Shown here: piece by piece, positions 19,301 to 31,883 of the stretch
Layout: each line of letters opens with the position of its first letter
How positions within the stretch are numbered: the first letter of the stretch is position 1
Assembly (NCBI GenBank): GCA_027600665.1
Contig: JADGJL010000180.1
Coordinates: 1-34,602 of the forward strand
DNA from: Irineochytrium annulatum
Lineage: Eukaryota; Chytridiomycota; Chytridiomycetes; Chytridiales; Chytridiaceae
DNA length: 34,602 bases
Direction: 5' to 3'
Translations under genes and position numbers: made by a program
Notes under the pieces: generated by a model
Told to the model about the DNA's origin: nothing
The model's database searches: none
Seen by the model: only the letters and a program-made list of their open reading frames with translations

Positions 19301-19853
19301 TCTTCTTCGACACTTACGATATTACAAGCTATAAATTGAATGAGCGCATCGATCGTCAATGCAAAGCTTTCTTTAGCGGGTTGAGGTTTGCCTTCACGGC
19401 GCCCGTTTGCATGCTCACGCGTCCTTTTGTAGCGAGATGATTAATCCGAAATGGCTTCGCATCTTCAATCAGCAGGAGCTCCAAATCCTGCTCGGCGGAG
19501 CTTCCGTTCCAATAGACCTCAACGATCTGCGCGACAACGTCACTTATGGAGGGGATTTCCACGACCGCCATCCGACGATGGTGCTATTTTGGGACGTGGT
19601 TGACAAGTTTACCGAGGAGGAGAAGGGCAAGCTTATAAAGTTTGTGACGAGCTGTTCAAGGCCTCCTCTACTCGGATTTTCGGAACTGCGGCCGGGATTT
19701 TGCATACGGCATGCGGGGGACGAAACGGATCGCTTGCCAACGGCCTCTACATGCGTAAACTTGCTGAAAATGCCGGCGTATCGGAGTCGGGATGTTTTGA
19801 GGGAGAAACTTCTGTATGCTATCGGGTACGGGGCCGGATTTGAACTGAGTTAG
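16345..19853 (+). CDS. HUL5: HECT ubiquitin ligase, Hul5/UBE3C type, eleven exons
   Basis: E3 ligase that extends ubiquitin chains at the proteasome (family knowledge). Exons: 16345-17010, 17054-17365, 17409-17865, 17905-18053, 18102-18199, 18244-18723, 18771-18991, 19032-19139, 19185-19284, 19329-19385, 19433-19853; 696 residues. Diagnostic: N-terminal FFGGDFKTKRNINLAG, an IQ-like helix (ALRVQSWFRARSDHVKLKAR, about 53-72), DSRRQFCPPGHW before HECT, GIDGGGVFKEFLTA, EFVGRVVGKALYEGI, VTSCSRPPLLGF, catalytic Cys664 in LPTASTC, and the GFELS C-terminus typical of UBE3C. All ten introns are 39-48 nt. The protein is short for the family (yeast about 910, human about 1080 residues); the loss is in the middle helical region. 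Phases are consistent across all ten junctions. Confidence 0.93.
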
Positions 19854-20340
19854 TGGGGCGTATTTTTCCATGCGCATCACCTTTTTGATGAGTTTGTTCC
19901 TTGCTTTTTCGTTCTTCCTTTCCTGCATCCTCTCCTTTAAACACATCTCTTTCTTGTAAAGTCTTGTACTCAATATATTTGCCTAGCATATGTACTTTTT
20001 GGCCACTAGCAAGCAGAGCTAGAATTCGAAATATTTTATTTGCTAAAAATTTCTTCTCTTACCCAATTACTGGTCGATCCCGTTCCGGGCACGGAAACGT
20101 GCCAATGTTTTGCACTAAATTAATATGGTGATATAAAATGGGGCGTCAACAGATCCGACAGAAAACTCTGGGATCCGACCACAAGGGACGTGGAGATGAC
20201 TGACAGGGAGAAGGGTGTTGCCAGGCTCGCTCGCTAACCTGCGAACTGAAAGGAAGTGACAAAAACGATGTAGTTTCGCCTGCCTGCCAAGCCTTCTTCC
20301 CACGACCAGATTTAGCTCTATCCAGCTTCGAAGGCCCCCG
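19854..20340. other. Intergenic: HUL5 3' flank and promoter of the DUF4097-like gene
   Basis: AT-rich, 487 bp, with no convincing frame. It includes AATATATTTG (19971-19980) and TATTTTATTTG (20031-20041), which could belong to 3'-end formation. Nothing else was recognised. Confidence 0.4.
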
Positions 20341-21851
20341 ATGCGGGCGACATATATTGCACTGCCGGGCGAGGCGACCCCTATTCTAGTCAGCTCCGAC
20401 GAGCAGGCCGTCTTCTCGAGCTCCTCCATCCTTACATCGGCGGACGGCTGGTCAGTTCAGGAGCTCCGTGGCCGAAGCCGTCGCTGCAACGGCTCCATCG
20501 TCCTCCTCCTCATCGTCCTCGCCCTCGCACTCCCGCTCACCCGATTGCTCCGCCACGATCTCCACGCCGGCGAGCCGCGGCCGTGCCCGGTCGTTTCCAC
20601 AACCGAGGCTGACACGCGGCGTTTGGACGTACACACCGAGGGTCTGAAGATTGACGTGCGGGACGCGTACGCGCGCGTGAGGTTTGAGAGGGACGACGCG
20701 TTGGCTGAGCCGGTAATGACGTACCATGCGCATCTGGGTGAAGGGGTTGAGAAGGGAGGACTTGACGTGTCAGTGCGTCAGGGTGTGGTGGATGTCCGCG
20801 GCCCGAAGGAGGGTGATGCTTGTGTGATCGTGGAGCTCGTTGTGAGATTCCCGAGGAATGCGTTCGATGAGATGGCGTTCGCGGTGAAGGGGGGGTGGGT
20901 TGATATCGTAGGAGGTTTAAGCGGCACGAAGGTGAGCCTTCCTTCTTGTGCTCTCCGGCCAGCTTGCTAATGTCAGAATCAAGTTTTCCTCCTTTAGCGT
21001 CAAAGCCTTGTCGTCGCAGCTTTCCATAAGAAACTTCGGAGCTGCTACGGGGATTAACGTCGAATTAGAGGCTGGGAACGTCGAACTCCAATCTTTCAAT
21101 GCGTCCATCGTTGTTATCCAGGGCAGAAAGGGATTAATAGGCCTTTCGGTTTGTACCTTCTCGTTTCAAGAGGCTGCCCGCCACGCATCATCTAAAGTGT
21201 TAGAATATAGGATGGGATCATCGACGGACGCGTAAATATTACATCCGACTCTGGGGACGCCGTAGTCTCGAGCATGCGGGCGGAGCACGTCACGGTCGTC
21301 GCGGCGGGCGGTAGCGTCACCATCAACGACCTCGATGTTAAGTCCGGGGTGAGCGCGAAGGCCTCGGGCTCCGTCACGGCAAAGAACGTGGTCCTCGGCC
21401 TCGACTCCGTGAGCGTATTCGAAAGTACCGAGAGGGATGCGCTAATAAACGGGACGGTCGTCGAGAGGCTTGGGGAGCTAAACGGACCGCGGACGAACGT
21501 GACCATTGAGGCGAAGGGCCACGTTTTCGCTTCTCTTGTAAGTAGATTCAAACATTACGTTCCTCCTTCTTCTATGTTTGTTTGGAAGGTGCTGTTGCTA
21601 ATTCTCTCAAAAAGCTCGGATTTATTGGTAATTTCGAGGCAACCAGCGATGTTGGAGAGACCGCCACGTATTTTGACTCCAGTGATTTTATCTACACGGA
21701 GACTAGGCCGGGTTATGAGAGCGGGACCTTTAGGCACCAGTACGCCTGGCCTGGCGTGCACTACCTCAGCGGGCACTCAAGGCTAGAAAATGTGTGGCTG
21801 GGGATGTGGCGGCATGATGCAGTCCCCTCTTCCCTTAGGCGTGTCGGGTGA
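20341..21851 (+). CDS. Single-pass membrane protein with DUF4097-like beta-helical ectodomain
   Basis: Function unknown. Proposed exons: 20341-20931, 20984-21148, 21211-21541, 21589-21851; 449 residues. The N-terminal 50 residues are Ser-rich, followed by one membrane helix (SIVLLLIVLALALPL, about 52-66), suggesting a type II protein. The rest consists of short beta-strand repeats such as VELEAGNVELQSFNASIVVI, GRVNITSDSGDAVVSSM, HVTVVAAGGSVTINDLDVKS and SGSVTAKNVVLGLDSVSV, with the DUF4097 / putative-adhesin look. Splice sites are less certain than elsewhere: the first acceptor (AATCAAG, 20983) and third donor (A-GTAGAT, 21542) were chosen to preserve frame. An alternative is reading through the third intron, but the downstream frame (NSLKKLGFIGNFEATSDVGE) looks far more protein-like when spliced. 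Confidence 0.65.
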
Positions 21852-22191
21852 AAGACGCAAAACGTTACATCCATTCACAATGGGCAAGAAACTCCCTTCT
21901 TCCTGTAGATAGACAGTACCTCATATGTTGGGAAACCGATTGTCTGTATTTAATTGCTGCATTTATTTTTTTTTGGCTGCATTTACCTTTCTCTTCGCCG
22001 GACTTCACTATCTTAGAGCGTTACAATACGAATGGTGAATTCATCGATAACAATATTAATATCAATCTGATGGCAGCAAAAGAATGCATGAATTTATTTT
22101 GCTATCGCTGATATAAGCTTGACAGTTGTGACTTATTTTTGTTTAACCTGGAAGAGCAATTAAACAGACATTCTTCAAAGGATAAGAAAGA

Positions 22192-22235
22192 GACCAAGTG
22201 CGTATTACATTTCGAAATTGAACACGCACTTGGTC
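22192..22235. repeat. Perfect 12-bp inverted repeat with 20-nt loop
   Basis: GACCAAGTGCGT at 22192-22203 and its exact reverse complement ACGCACTTGGTC at 22224-22235. The loop contains TTCGAA. It lies 340 nt beyond the end of the DUF4097-like gene and far from the RSP5 stop; role unknown. Confidence 0.85.
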
Positions 22236-22747
22236 GCTATTTTTTTTGAATGTCGTTGATGTTCATCATCGAAAGCGGGAGCGTCGATCCTTACCTCGAG
22301 GACACCGTCGGGCCGCCATCGAGCGTGTTTCATCGAGCAGCGCTTTGTTCGCAGACGTGCAGATGCAGTCTTCGTGGCCGTACCCTTGCCAGCCTGAGCA
22401 CTTGATAGTGGACTTCAAGAGATACGTAGGCGCCCATCGGGTTGCTCCGACGAGCTCCCCGTCACCGCCACCGCCAGCTGGTGCTTTGCAATCTTCCTTC
22501 TTCGAGCCTGTAATGGCATAGCGTTCAACCCACGGCAGCCTCATCGTCATCCTCGTCTGATGCAAACCGTCTTTCGTGCTCTCCACACGCTTGCTACTCG
22601 TTCCTGGATGCCCTGCCGTCTGTTGAATGCCTCTGCCTTGTTCAATTACGCCTCCGGAGCGCGGATTTCTGGCCAAGGACCTTTAACTGAAATGCGGCGA
22701 TCAGGTGGGCGCCTGGCGAGGGTTCGTTTCGCAGCGGCATGCTGCTG

Positions 22748-22774
22748 CTGGCTGTCCTGGCTGTCCTGGCTGTC
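22748..22774. repeat. Three perfect copies of a 9-bp tandem repeat
   Basis: CTGGCTGTC repeated three times without mismatch. It creates a short hydrophobic reading (LAVLAVLAV) in one plus-strand frame, which mimics a signal peptide. Confidence 0.9.
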
Positions 22775-23416
22775 TCGTCGTCGAGCCGGCCTCAGGGCAG
22801 GGTTTTGATCTCGACGTCCTTCGCCCTGGCAGGCGTGTTCGATCATTGTGTAGGTGCCAACAAGAATGTGTCAAAGTTAGTTGAAGCATCAAGGAAGTGG
22901 CCCAAAAACCATTTACGAGAAGGAATCATCGGATCCGCATCTTTTTCCATTATCAGGCGTCTTCGGAACATCCCTCAACAACACATAAAAAGCAACCGAA
23001 ACAAAAAAAAGGAAAAAAAAAAAAGGGCATCCGCAACCTTAGCAACCGCCTTGGCCTGCAATCAAGCCGTCTTTCTCCCAAAACTCCAATGGATAAAGGA
23101 TAACAAACTTCTAGGACAACATCGAAAAAAAGCCCAAACAAGAGAAGTAGAAAAAGCCAGTCCGGCCAGGCTCTAGATAGGGGCTATGTAGTTGGAGTTG
23201 GGAGACGGAAGACAAAGTAGACCACATACAAGCAAAAGGCAAACAAGTAGGCTTGGGACATCGAAAGAAACATCTAATGGTAATGACACGGCAAAAGGGC
23301 CCTGCCAATCATTGCATAACCCGTGGGGAAAAAAAGGTGATGGAAACGCTGCCAAAACGAAAGGAGACAAGCAAAATTTCCGTTGTAATTTTAACAGAAT
23401 CAAAGGTGATGGTTGC

Positions 23417-26734
<3,318 letters not shown>

Positions 26735-27486
26735 GGCGTGGGAGGAAGCTCTATGCAAGCGAATGCTGGGATATAGGACCTTGGGACGGACGCCGTGCTC
26801 GGAGGCGTGCCGAGGGCGATGTGGGCTACGGCGATGGGAGGCCGAGGAGATGAGGGATATCTATCCCCAGCAAAAAACCTGCGGACCAATCCCACAAGCT
26901 GGCAAGGCGATGTCCTCACGCTGACAGGCGCCCGGCCGCGACTACCACATCCTCAGTGACCTTGCAGTGGTCATAATCCGCTGGCCGGCGATGGCCGGGG
27001 TGGCCGCGGACTTACGATCGGGGGAGGGGAGGGGCACAAAGCTGCGTTGCAGCCTAGGTCCCCACGGCTGACGCTCTGCCAAGCAGCATATGCTCCTACG
27101 CTGCTTTTCTGGACGGCCGCAATCGACACAGAGGTGTCGAGGCGGATGAGTGGGCTCCTGGCCTTGTCGCAATGGCACAACAGGACATCGTGATAAATCC
27201 TCCGGTAGATCAGGTCCCGGCCACGACAGCCTCGGTTCTCTGCGATCATTATGCTGGTCGACCGCGATCGTCGCCATGAGTAAGTTCCAGTTGGCGGTGT
27301 CCTCGAACCGATCGATGCCATTGAACTTGTCGGTGCCATCCCCGACCTCCAGTGTCACGAACTCGTCCACGCAGCGATCGGCCGCCGACGTCCTCCTGCC
27401 ATCCTCGTCGGCGCGTCGTCTAGGTCTCTAGGTCTCTTCCTCCGACCGTCCGGACTCCCAATTCAATTTCACCTCAACCAGCTGAG
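26735..27486. other. Divergent intergenic region RSP5 / CENP-K-like gene
   Basis: About 750 bp, GC-rich, expected to hold both promoters. A minus-strand frame at 27370-26942 contains a stretch that looks protein-like (VTLEVGDGTDKFNGIDRFED, then TANWNLLMATIAVDQHN) before shading into unlikely sequence. I do not call it a gene. No TATA-like element stands out. The plus strand has CTAGGTCTCTAGGTCTCTTC (27420-27439), a short direct repeat. Confidence 0.4.
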
Positions 27487-30240
27487 ATGACGACGACCGT
27501 GACCCGGCAGCCGGCGCTCTGCTGGCCGCCGCGGGAACAGCTCCAGCCGCAGCGCGAAGCGCCGGTCGGCTCGGTCCGCTCTGGCCCTTCGCTGCCGCAC
27601 TTCGCAGAGATTTCGGCGGGTTTGGCAGTCCCAGCCATGGCGTTGCAGTGGGCAGCCAAGGGCCCGGGAAAGGGCCGCTCTCCGCAAATGGCCGTGACCG
27701 CACTCGTCTCCGCTGAGGACCCGCGATCCCCTACGCTCTCGTCGGCCTCCTCGTGCTCGACCCTCCCTCCGATGACCGCCGACAACGCCTCCGCCGGCAC
27801 TTCCATTCCGACCCTGCTGCCGCCGAAGCAGACACCACCACCGCCGCCGTCGTACTCCTTACCGCTTTTGAGTCCGTCGTTGATGCAGCCGTTCCAGTCG
27901 CTCCAGTCGCCGCTTCGTCCGTCACCCTTCTTGCACGCTGGACCGTCACCAAAGTTCAACTACTTCCCTCACAACGTCTTCATCGCTCCCACCGACGCCT
28001 CCTCTCGCGCCGTCACACTCGCCGACAGGGCACCGCCGCCAACGCTCGTCCTCCAGGACAGGCACCCGCTCGCAACCGTCGCCGGCTCTGACCAATACCC
28101 GCCACCACCGACTTTCGCCAGCCCTGACAAACCCCCACCACCAGTCAGCTACCAGGTCAAGCCGCAACTGGCGCCGATACCCACCTTCCAGGAAAAACCA
28201 CCGCTAGCCCCGACACCGCGCCCGCGAAAGCGCAAGAACAGCGCGCAGCCTCCACCGGAACCATCGCCCGATGGCTACGGCGCTCCCCTCGCGAACCTCG
28301 CCTCTCGCCGAAAGCCACAACGCGCTGCGGCCCCTATAGCTGGGATGCTTAACGTCGTCTCGCTCATGGAGGCCGCCGCGGCTGGAGTGGAGCTGGGCGC
28401 GCCGCCGCCGCCCGAGGTCGCGGACCTGGGCGCGGAGTACGACGGCGCGTGGGGGTCTCGACAGCCGACGCCGAAGAAGGCTAGGACGAGGAAGCTAAAG
28501 GGGGAGACACCGGGGAAGCGGCAGAAGAAGAATGACGACGATGACGCGGCGTCGAACGTATCGGGGGTGACACCGGTCGCGCCGGCAACGGTGACGGCGG
28601 CGAAGGAGAAGAAGCCGAGGCAGCCGGCTGCGAAGCGGCGGAAGTCGGCGCCAGCTAATCAACAGGGACCTCCACCACCACCGCCACCGCCGTCAGCACA
28701 TCCACAACCCGTCGTCGCCGCTCCACCACCCGAGCCCGTAGAACTGCGAAGGGCCGGATGGGGTGGCGGGGTCACAACAAAGGCGCGGCCGCCGCCCCCC
28801 GCCCCGCTTCGCTCATCTTCTCCGCCGTCACCCAACGAGGGCACGCGGCCGCAGAGCCCGCTCATGATTCCACCGTTGATGCCCCGGAATCACCTTGCGG
28901 AATTTCGACCGCCCGCGGCGTGGGCACAAGCGGCGTCGTCGAAGGACATAGAGCCTCGGAGCGCCTTCTCGGAGGAGGATTTGAGGCGGATACGGGAGGA
29001 GTGCGAGGAGGTCAAGCGGCAGATTGCCGCCGCGGAGGAGCGTATAGGAGAGGTGCGGTTTCGTCTTGATCTGGCATTCAGCATATTACTTACTGCTCAA
29101 CATTTTAGGTCCGAGAGAGGATGAGTGAGCCTTTGCCTAAACCTGCCTTTGACGCATTCGCCGTGTCATCGGATGATGTAGAAGGGGCGGAAGAGGCGAT
29201 GCAGCGGTATCAGAGGATGATGGTGACGGAGGAGCTGATCGGGGACATTGCGGCGCTCGAGGAGGAGATTGTGCAGAAGCAATGGGGTGAGCTTTTTGTG
29301 TTTCTGGATTTGATTAATGCTTACGTTTTAATTCCAACAGCTATCGACCACCCAGAGATCAAGTCCCAGTACGTTATCCGTGGGGAGCTCGCGCTGCAGG
29401 TGGCCGAAGAGATCGAGCATTACCGGCGGGCGATGCCGGTCATCACACGGCAGGTCGAGGAGGTCAAGGAGGAGGAGCGGTGGCTGAAGGAGGAGGTCGC
29501 CGAGGTCAAGAAGTCGATCGAGTCGATACAGGTTCTTCGGGATGCTTGGAGGGCGCTTTACGGGAACGCCGATGAGGCGAGGAAGATCATCATTCCGTGA
29601 GTTTGTTTCTTTTCACGTTGACCTCGAGGTTTGTGCAGGCGCTAACGTGTCTCTTTGGCTCTTTCAACAGGAAAATGAAGGAGTACCTTGAGCTGCTGCA
29701 CGACGGCCAGTGGAAGATCCGAACGAGGTTGTCGATGTTTGCGAAAGATCACTTTCCGACGTCAAAGGTTTGTCACTGGTGCTCTTCCCTGATTTGTCTT
29801 CTTACCCCTTATGAGCAGTTTATGGAGCCCGGCGAGGTGGATGACGTCAAGGACCTAAATTTTCCGATGCTGATAAGGGTGAGATGCCTTTTGTCATGTT
29901 CTCACTCCCGTCATCTTTCTCACATGATGTTTGCCCCCCCTTTTTTTTAACCTGCCAGAAAATTTGGGAGCAGAATGAAGATTTCGTAGAAAAGAAGAGT
30001 GCGACGCCTTGGTACGAGATCGAAAACAAAATCCACCAACGGATGGTCGACTTCTTCGTCCGGGCGCAAATCGTCGAGCGACACCCAACGGGCCCGAACC
30101 TTGTCAAGGTTTTCGACTTCAACGAGTCGGAGTTTGAGTTTGCGAAGGACTGGATCGGTGAGGAGGGGGAGGAGAGGGTCGGAGAGGTTGGGGCCGGCGT
30201 TGTAGTGGAGGAGGTGCTTGAGGGGGATGGCGGCGCCTAG
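27487..30240 (+). CDS. CENP-K-like inner-kinetochore protein with long proline-rich N-terminus
   Basis: Probable fungal CENP-K (Sim4/Mcm22 family; a CCAN subunit at the centromere). Exons: 27487-29052, 29109-29286, 29341-29596, 29671-29767, 29819-29878, 29959-30240; 812 residues. Residues 1-490 are disordered, rich in Pro/Ala/Ser, with many PPPP runs and basic patches (PRPRKRKNS; KKARTRKLK; PGKRQKKN; KEKKPRQPAAKRRKS) that could bind DNA or import the protein. From about 500 it is coiled coil: RRIREECEEVKRQI, EERWLKEEVAEVKKSIESIQ, VLRDAWRALY, KEYLELLHDG, FAKDHFPTS, then FPMLIRKIWEQNED and FFVRAQIVERHPTGPNLVKV. This order matches my memory of human CENP-K (ECEEMWKD, EREQRWLDEQ, LNVLHSEL, EDHFPLP, GIALRHPEDPTRIRL). 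Introns are 56, 54, 74, 51 and 80 nt and all phases agree. An internal start might give a shorter protein. Confidence 0.68.
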
Positions 30241-30904
30241 GACGAGGAGAAGAGCGTCCTCGCAGTGCAGATGGGCTTGCTTTTGAGCGACTGGTGAAGA
30301 GCTTGGGTGAATTGGGTTATGCTTGATGTTTTCTTTTGTGTCTTGTTTCTCCCACACACGAATTATTATTTACCTATGCGACGGCTTTTCATTATCGTGT
30401 ACCACTCTTTCAATATTTTTAATGTCCATCCTTTTGATCACCTTTTGCTTGATACTTACAATGATCGGAATGAGATGGGGACAGTTCCGGCCTCTCGCTG
30501 CCAGTAGAAGCTGTGAATCTAAATTATTCTCTTTGAAAAGCGCTCTTTAGCATGTTTAAATTAATTCATATTCCCTGTTCTTCTGCGTAGGTACGAAAGT
30601 TTTAGAACGGCGGTGAACAATGCAGAATAGAGCTTCAATAATAATATAATTTCCTCCACTATTATTAGCTCAGGAATCAAGCCACTTTTAACAAGCCACT
30701 CCGGTACCAGAACATCGACAAGCCACACCAAGCTGATGGGGATGTCGAGGCGCTGATGGGCGGCCACTGTCCAGGTCGCAGCCCCGGCAGGCGACGGACT
30801 CGAATGGCTGGCTAAGAAGTAGCCCGCATGCATGCTGCGGGGTGACCTGGGCCGTTCGGGTTTAATCGAAGGACGAGCCAGCTGGTGGCGGGCATGGTGG
30901 GCAG

Positions 30905-31324
30905 ATGAACAGCGGGCTGGCGAACGGCAATCGGCGGAGTGCCCGCCAGTTTTATGTATCGCTTACGAAGACGAAGGCCACTGCCGAGCAAGGCGATGAC
31001 AGGCCGTCGCGCACGAGGCCTTCGTCCATCCCAAGCTCTCCGCCGTCGGTCTCACGTCAACTCCAAGGTATCTCAGTCGACGCTTTGATCATCCCGAACG
31101 CCTTCCGCTTGGTCGGCAACGATCCGCGCCACTTTACCACGCCCCGCGTGATAGACGCGAATAACGCCGGTTCCGACGATGCAGGAATCATGGGTCGCGG
31201 CGAGCTCGTGCGCGACGCGGCCCGTGGCGGGCGGGGAGGGAAGATCGAGCTTGTCGACGCGTTGCTGATTCCGTCCTCGGCCCGCCGTTCCTGCGGGGCG
31301 GGACCTCTTGCGAGCGGGTTATGA
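30905..31324 (+). CDS. Possible small unrecognised protein (139 residues)
   Basis: The frame starts MNSGLANGNRRSARQFY and ends LASGL. It is Arg/Ser/Pro/Gly-rich, with two similar bits, SVDALIIPNAFR and LVDALLIPSSARR, about 55 residues apart. No domain, signal or membrane segment is recognised. GC content resembles neighbouring genes, and the frame is the longest in the gap, but GC-rich DNA yields such frames by chance. It could be a real orphan gene, an exon of something unseen, or non-coding. Confidence 0.22.
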   Translation: MNSGLANGNRRSARQFYVSLTKTKATAEQGDDRPSRTRPSSIPSSPPSVSRQLQGISVDALIIPNAFRLVGNDPRHFTTPRVIDANNAGSDDAGIMGRGELVRDAARGGRGGKIELVDALLIPSSARRSCGAGPLASGL

Positions 31325-31391
31325 CACCCAATATGGCGATTGTGAATGTGGGGTCGCCGGTGGGTTAAGCGTGAGGAATTGGGGGTTTAAA

Positions 31392-31473
31392 GATCGGCTG
31401 GAAGCTCAGGACAACAGAAGGCCCCAGATGACGATCGGCAGGGAGCTCAGGACAATGGAAGGCCCCAGATGAC
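31392..31473. repeat. 41-bp tandem duplication
   Basis: Two adjacent 41-bp units, 31392-31432 and 31433-31473, both starting GATCGGC and ending AGGCCCCAGATGAC, with 4 mismatches. It lies in the gene-poor gap upstream of COQ1. Confidence 0.9.
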
Positions 31474-31883
31474 AACGCGGGCTGCGCTTACGCATACGCA
31501 GACGAGAAATGTGTGATGCGGCGCGTTTCATCGGTTACATTAAGGGGCGTAGGTTTTGTTGAGAATGCCCTTGGATTGTTCTCCTGCTACTTGCCACACT
31601 CTCATTCGCAGGCAGCGACCTTCTTCGCACACAACCAACAGTATTATTTGCCTTGGATTTTATCTGAATGGCTACTTGCTGGTGTTTGGCATTATATCTT
31701 TTATTTCCGTGATGCTGTTGGGGGGAAAAAGATAACGTGTTTTCCCTGACCAAGTGTGATTTTGCTGATGACTTTATCTCTGCTGCACAGAGCAGGAGAA
31801 AGTTGGACTGGGAATACTTTTGGCGTTAACTTATTATTGCTGCTGCATGTGGATTGACGTCACCGAGAAAAGGAGAAATAGCG

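Larger units (their letters stand above)
21852..23416. other. Gene-poor stretch between the DUF4097-like gene and RSP5
   Basis: About 1.56 kb between convergent genes. The left part (21852-22260) is AT-rich and includes the inverted repeat listed separately. The middle (22260-22830) is GC-rich with overlapping open frames on both strands (22266-22676 minus, 22246-22521 plus) that I do not trust. The right part (22950-23416) is purine-rich and probably contains the RSP5 3'UTR. A small unrecognised gene cannot be excluded. Confidence 0.45.
30241..31883. other. Gene-poor stretch between the CENP-K-like gene and COQ1
   Basis: About 1.64 kb. The first 600 bp are AT-rich (CENP-K-like 3' flank). 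At 30905-31324 there is a GC-rich 139-codon frame (listed separately), followed by a 41-bp tandem duplication and an AT-richer COQ1 promoter region (31500-31883). No RNA gene was recognised. Confidence 0.45.

Noticed and set aside
21542..21786. Read-through of the third intron of the DUF4097-like gene
   Set aside because: The read-through frame gives unlikely sequence (VLLLILSKSSDLLVISR), while splicing gives a natural one and a later stop.
22266..22676. 136-codon minus-strand frame with several Cys residues
   Set aside because: It overlaps other open frames in GC-rich DNA and has no recognisable domain, promoter or splice context; chance is the simpler explanation.
22739..23176. Plus-strand frame with a signal-like start (MLLLAVLAVLAVSSS)
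   Set aside because: The hydrophobic start comes from a 9-bp tandem repeat, and the rest is Lys-rich translation of a purine-rich stretch probably belonging to the RSP5 3'UTR.
30561..30833. 90-codon minus-strand frame with a hydrophobic centre
   Set aside because: Hydrophobicity comes from AT-rich DNA; there is no family resemblance or supporting context.
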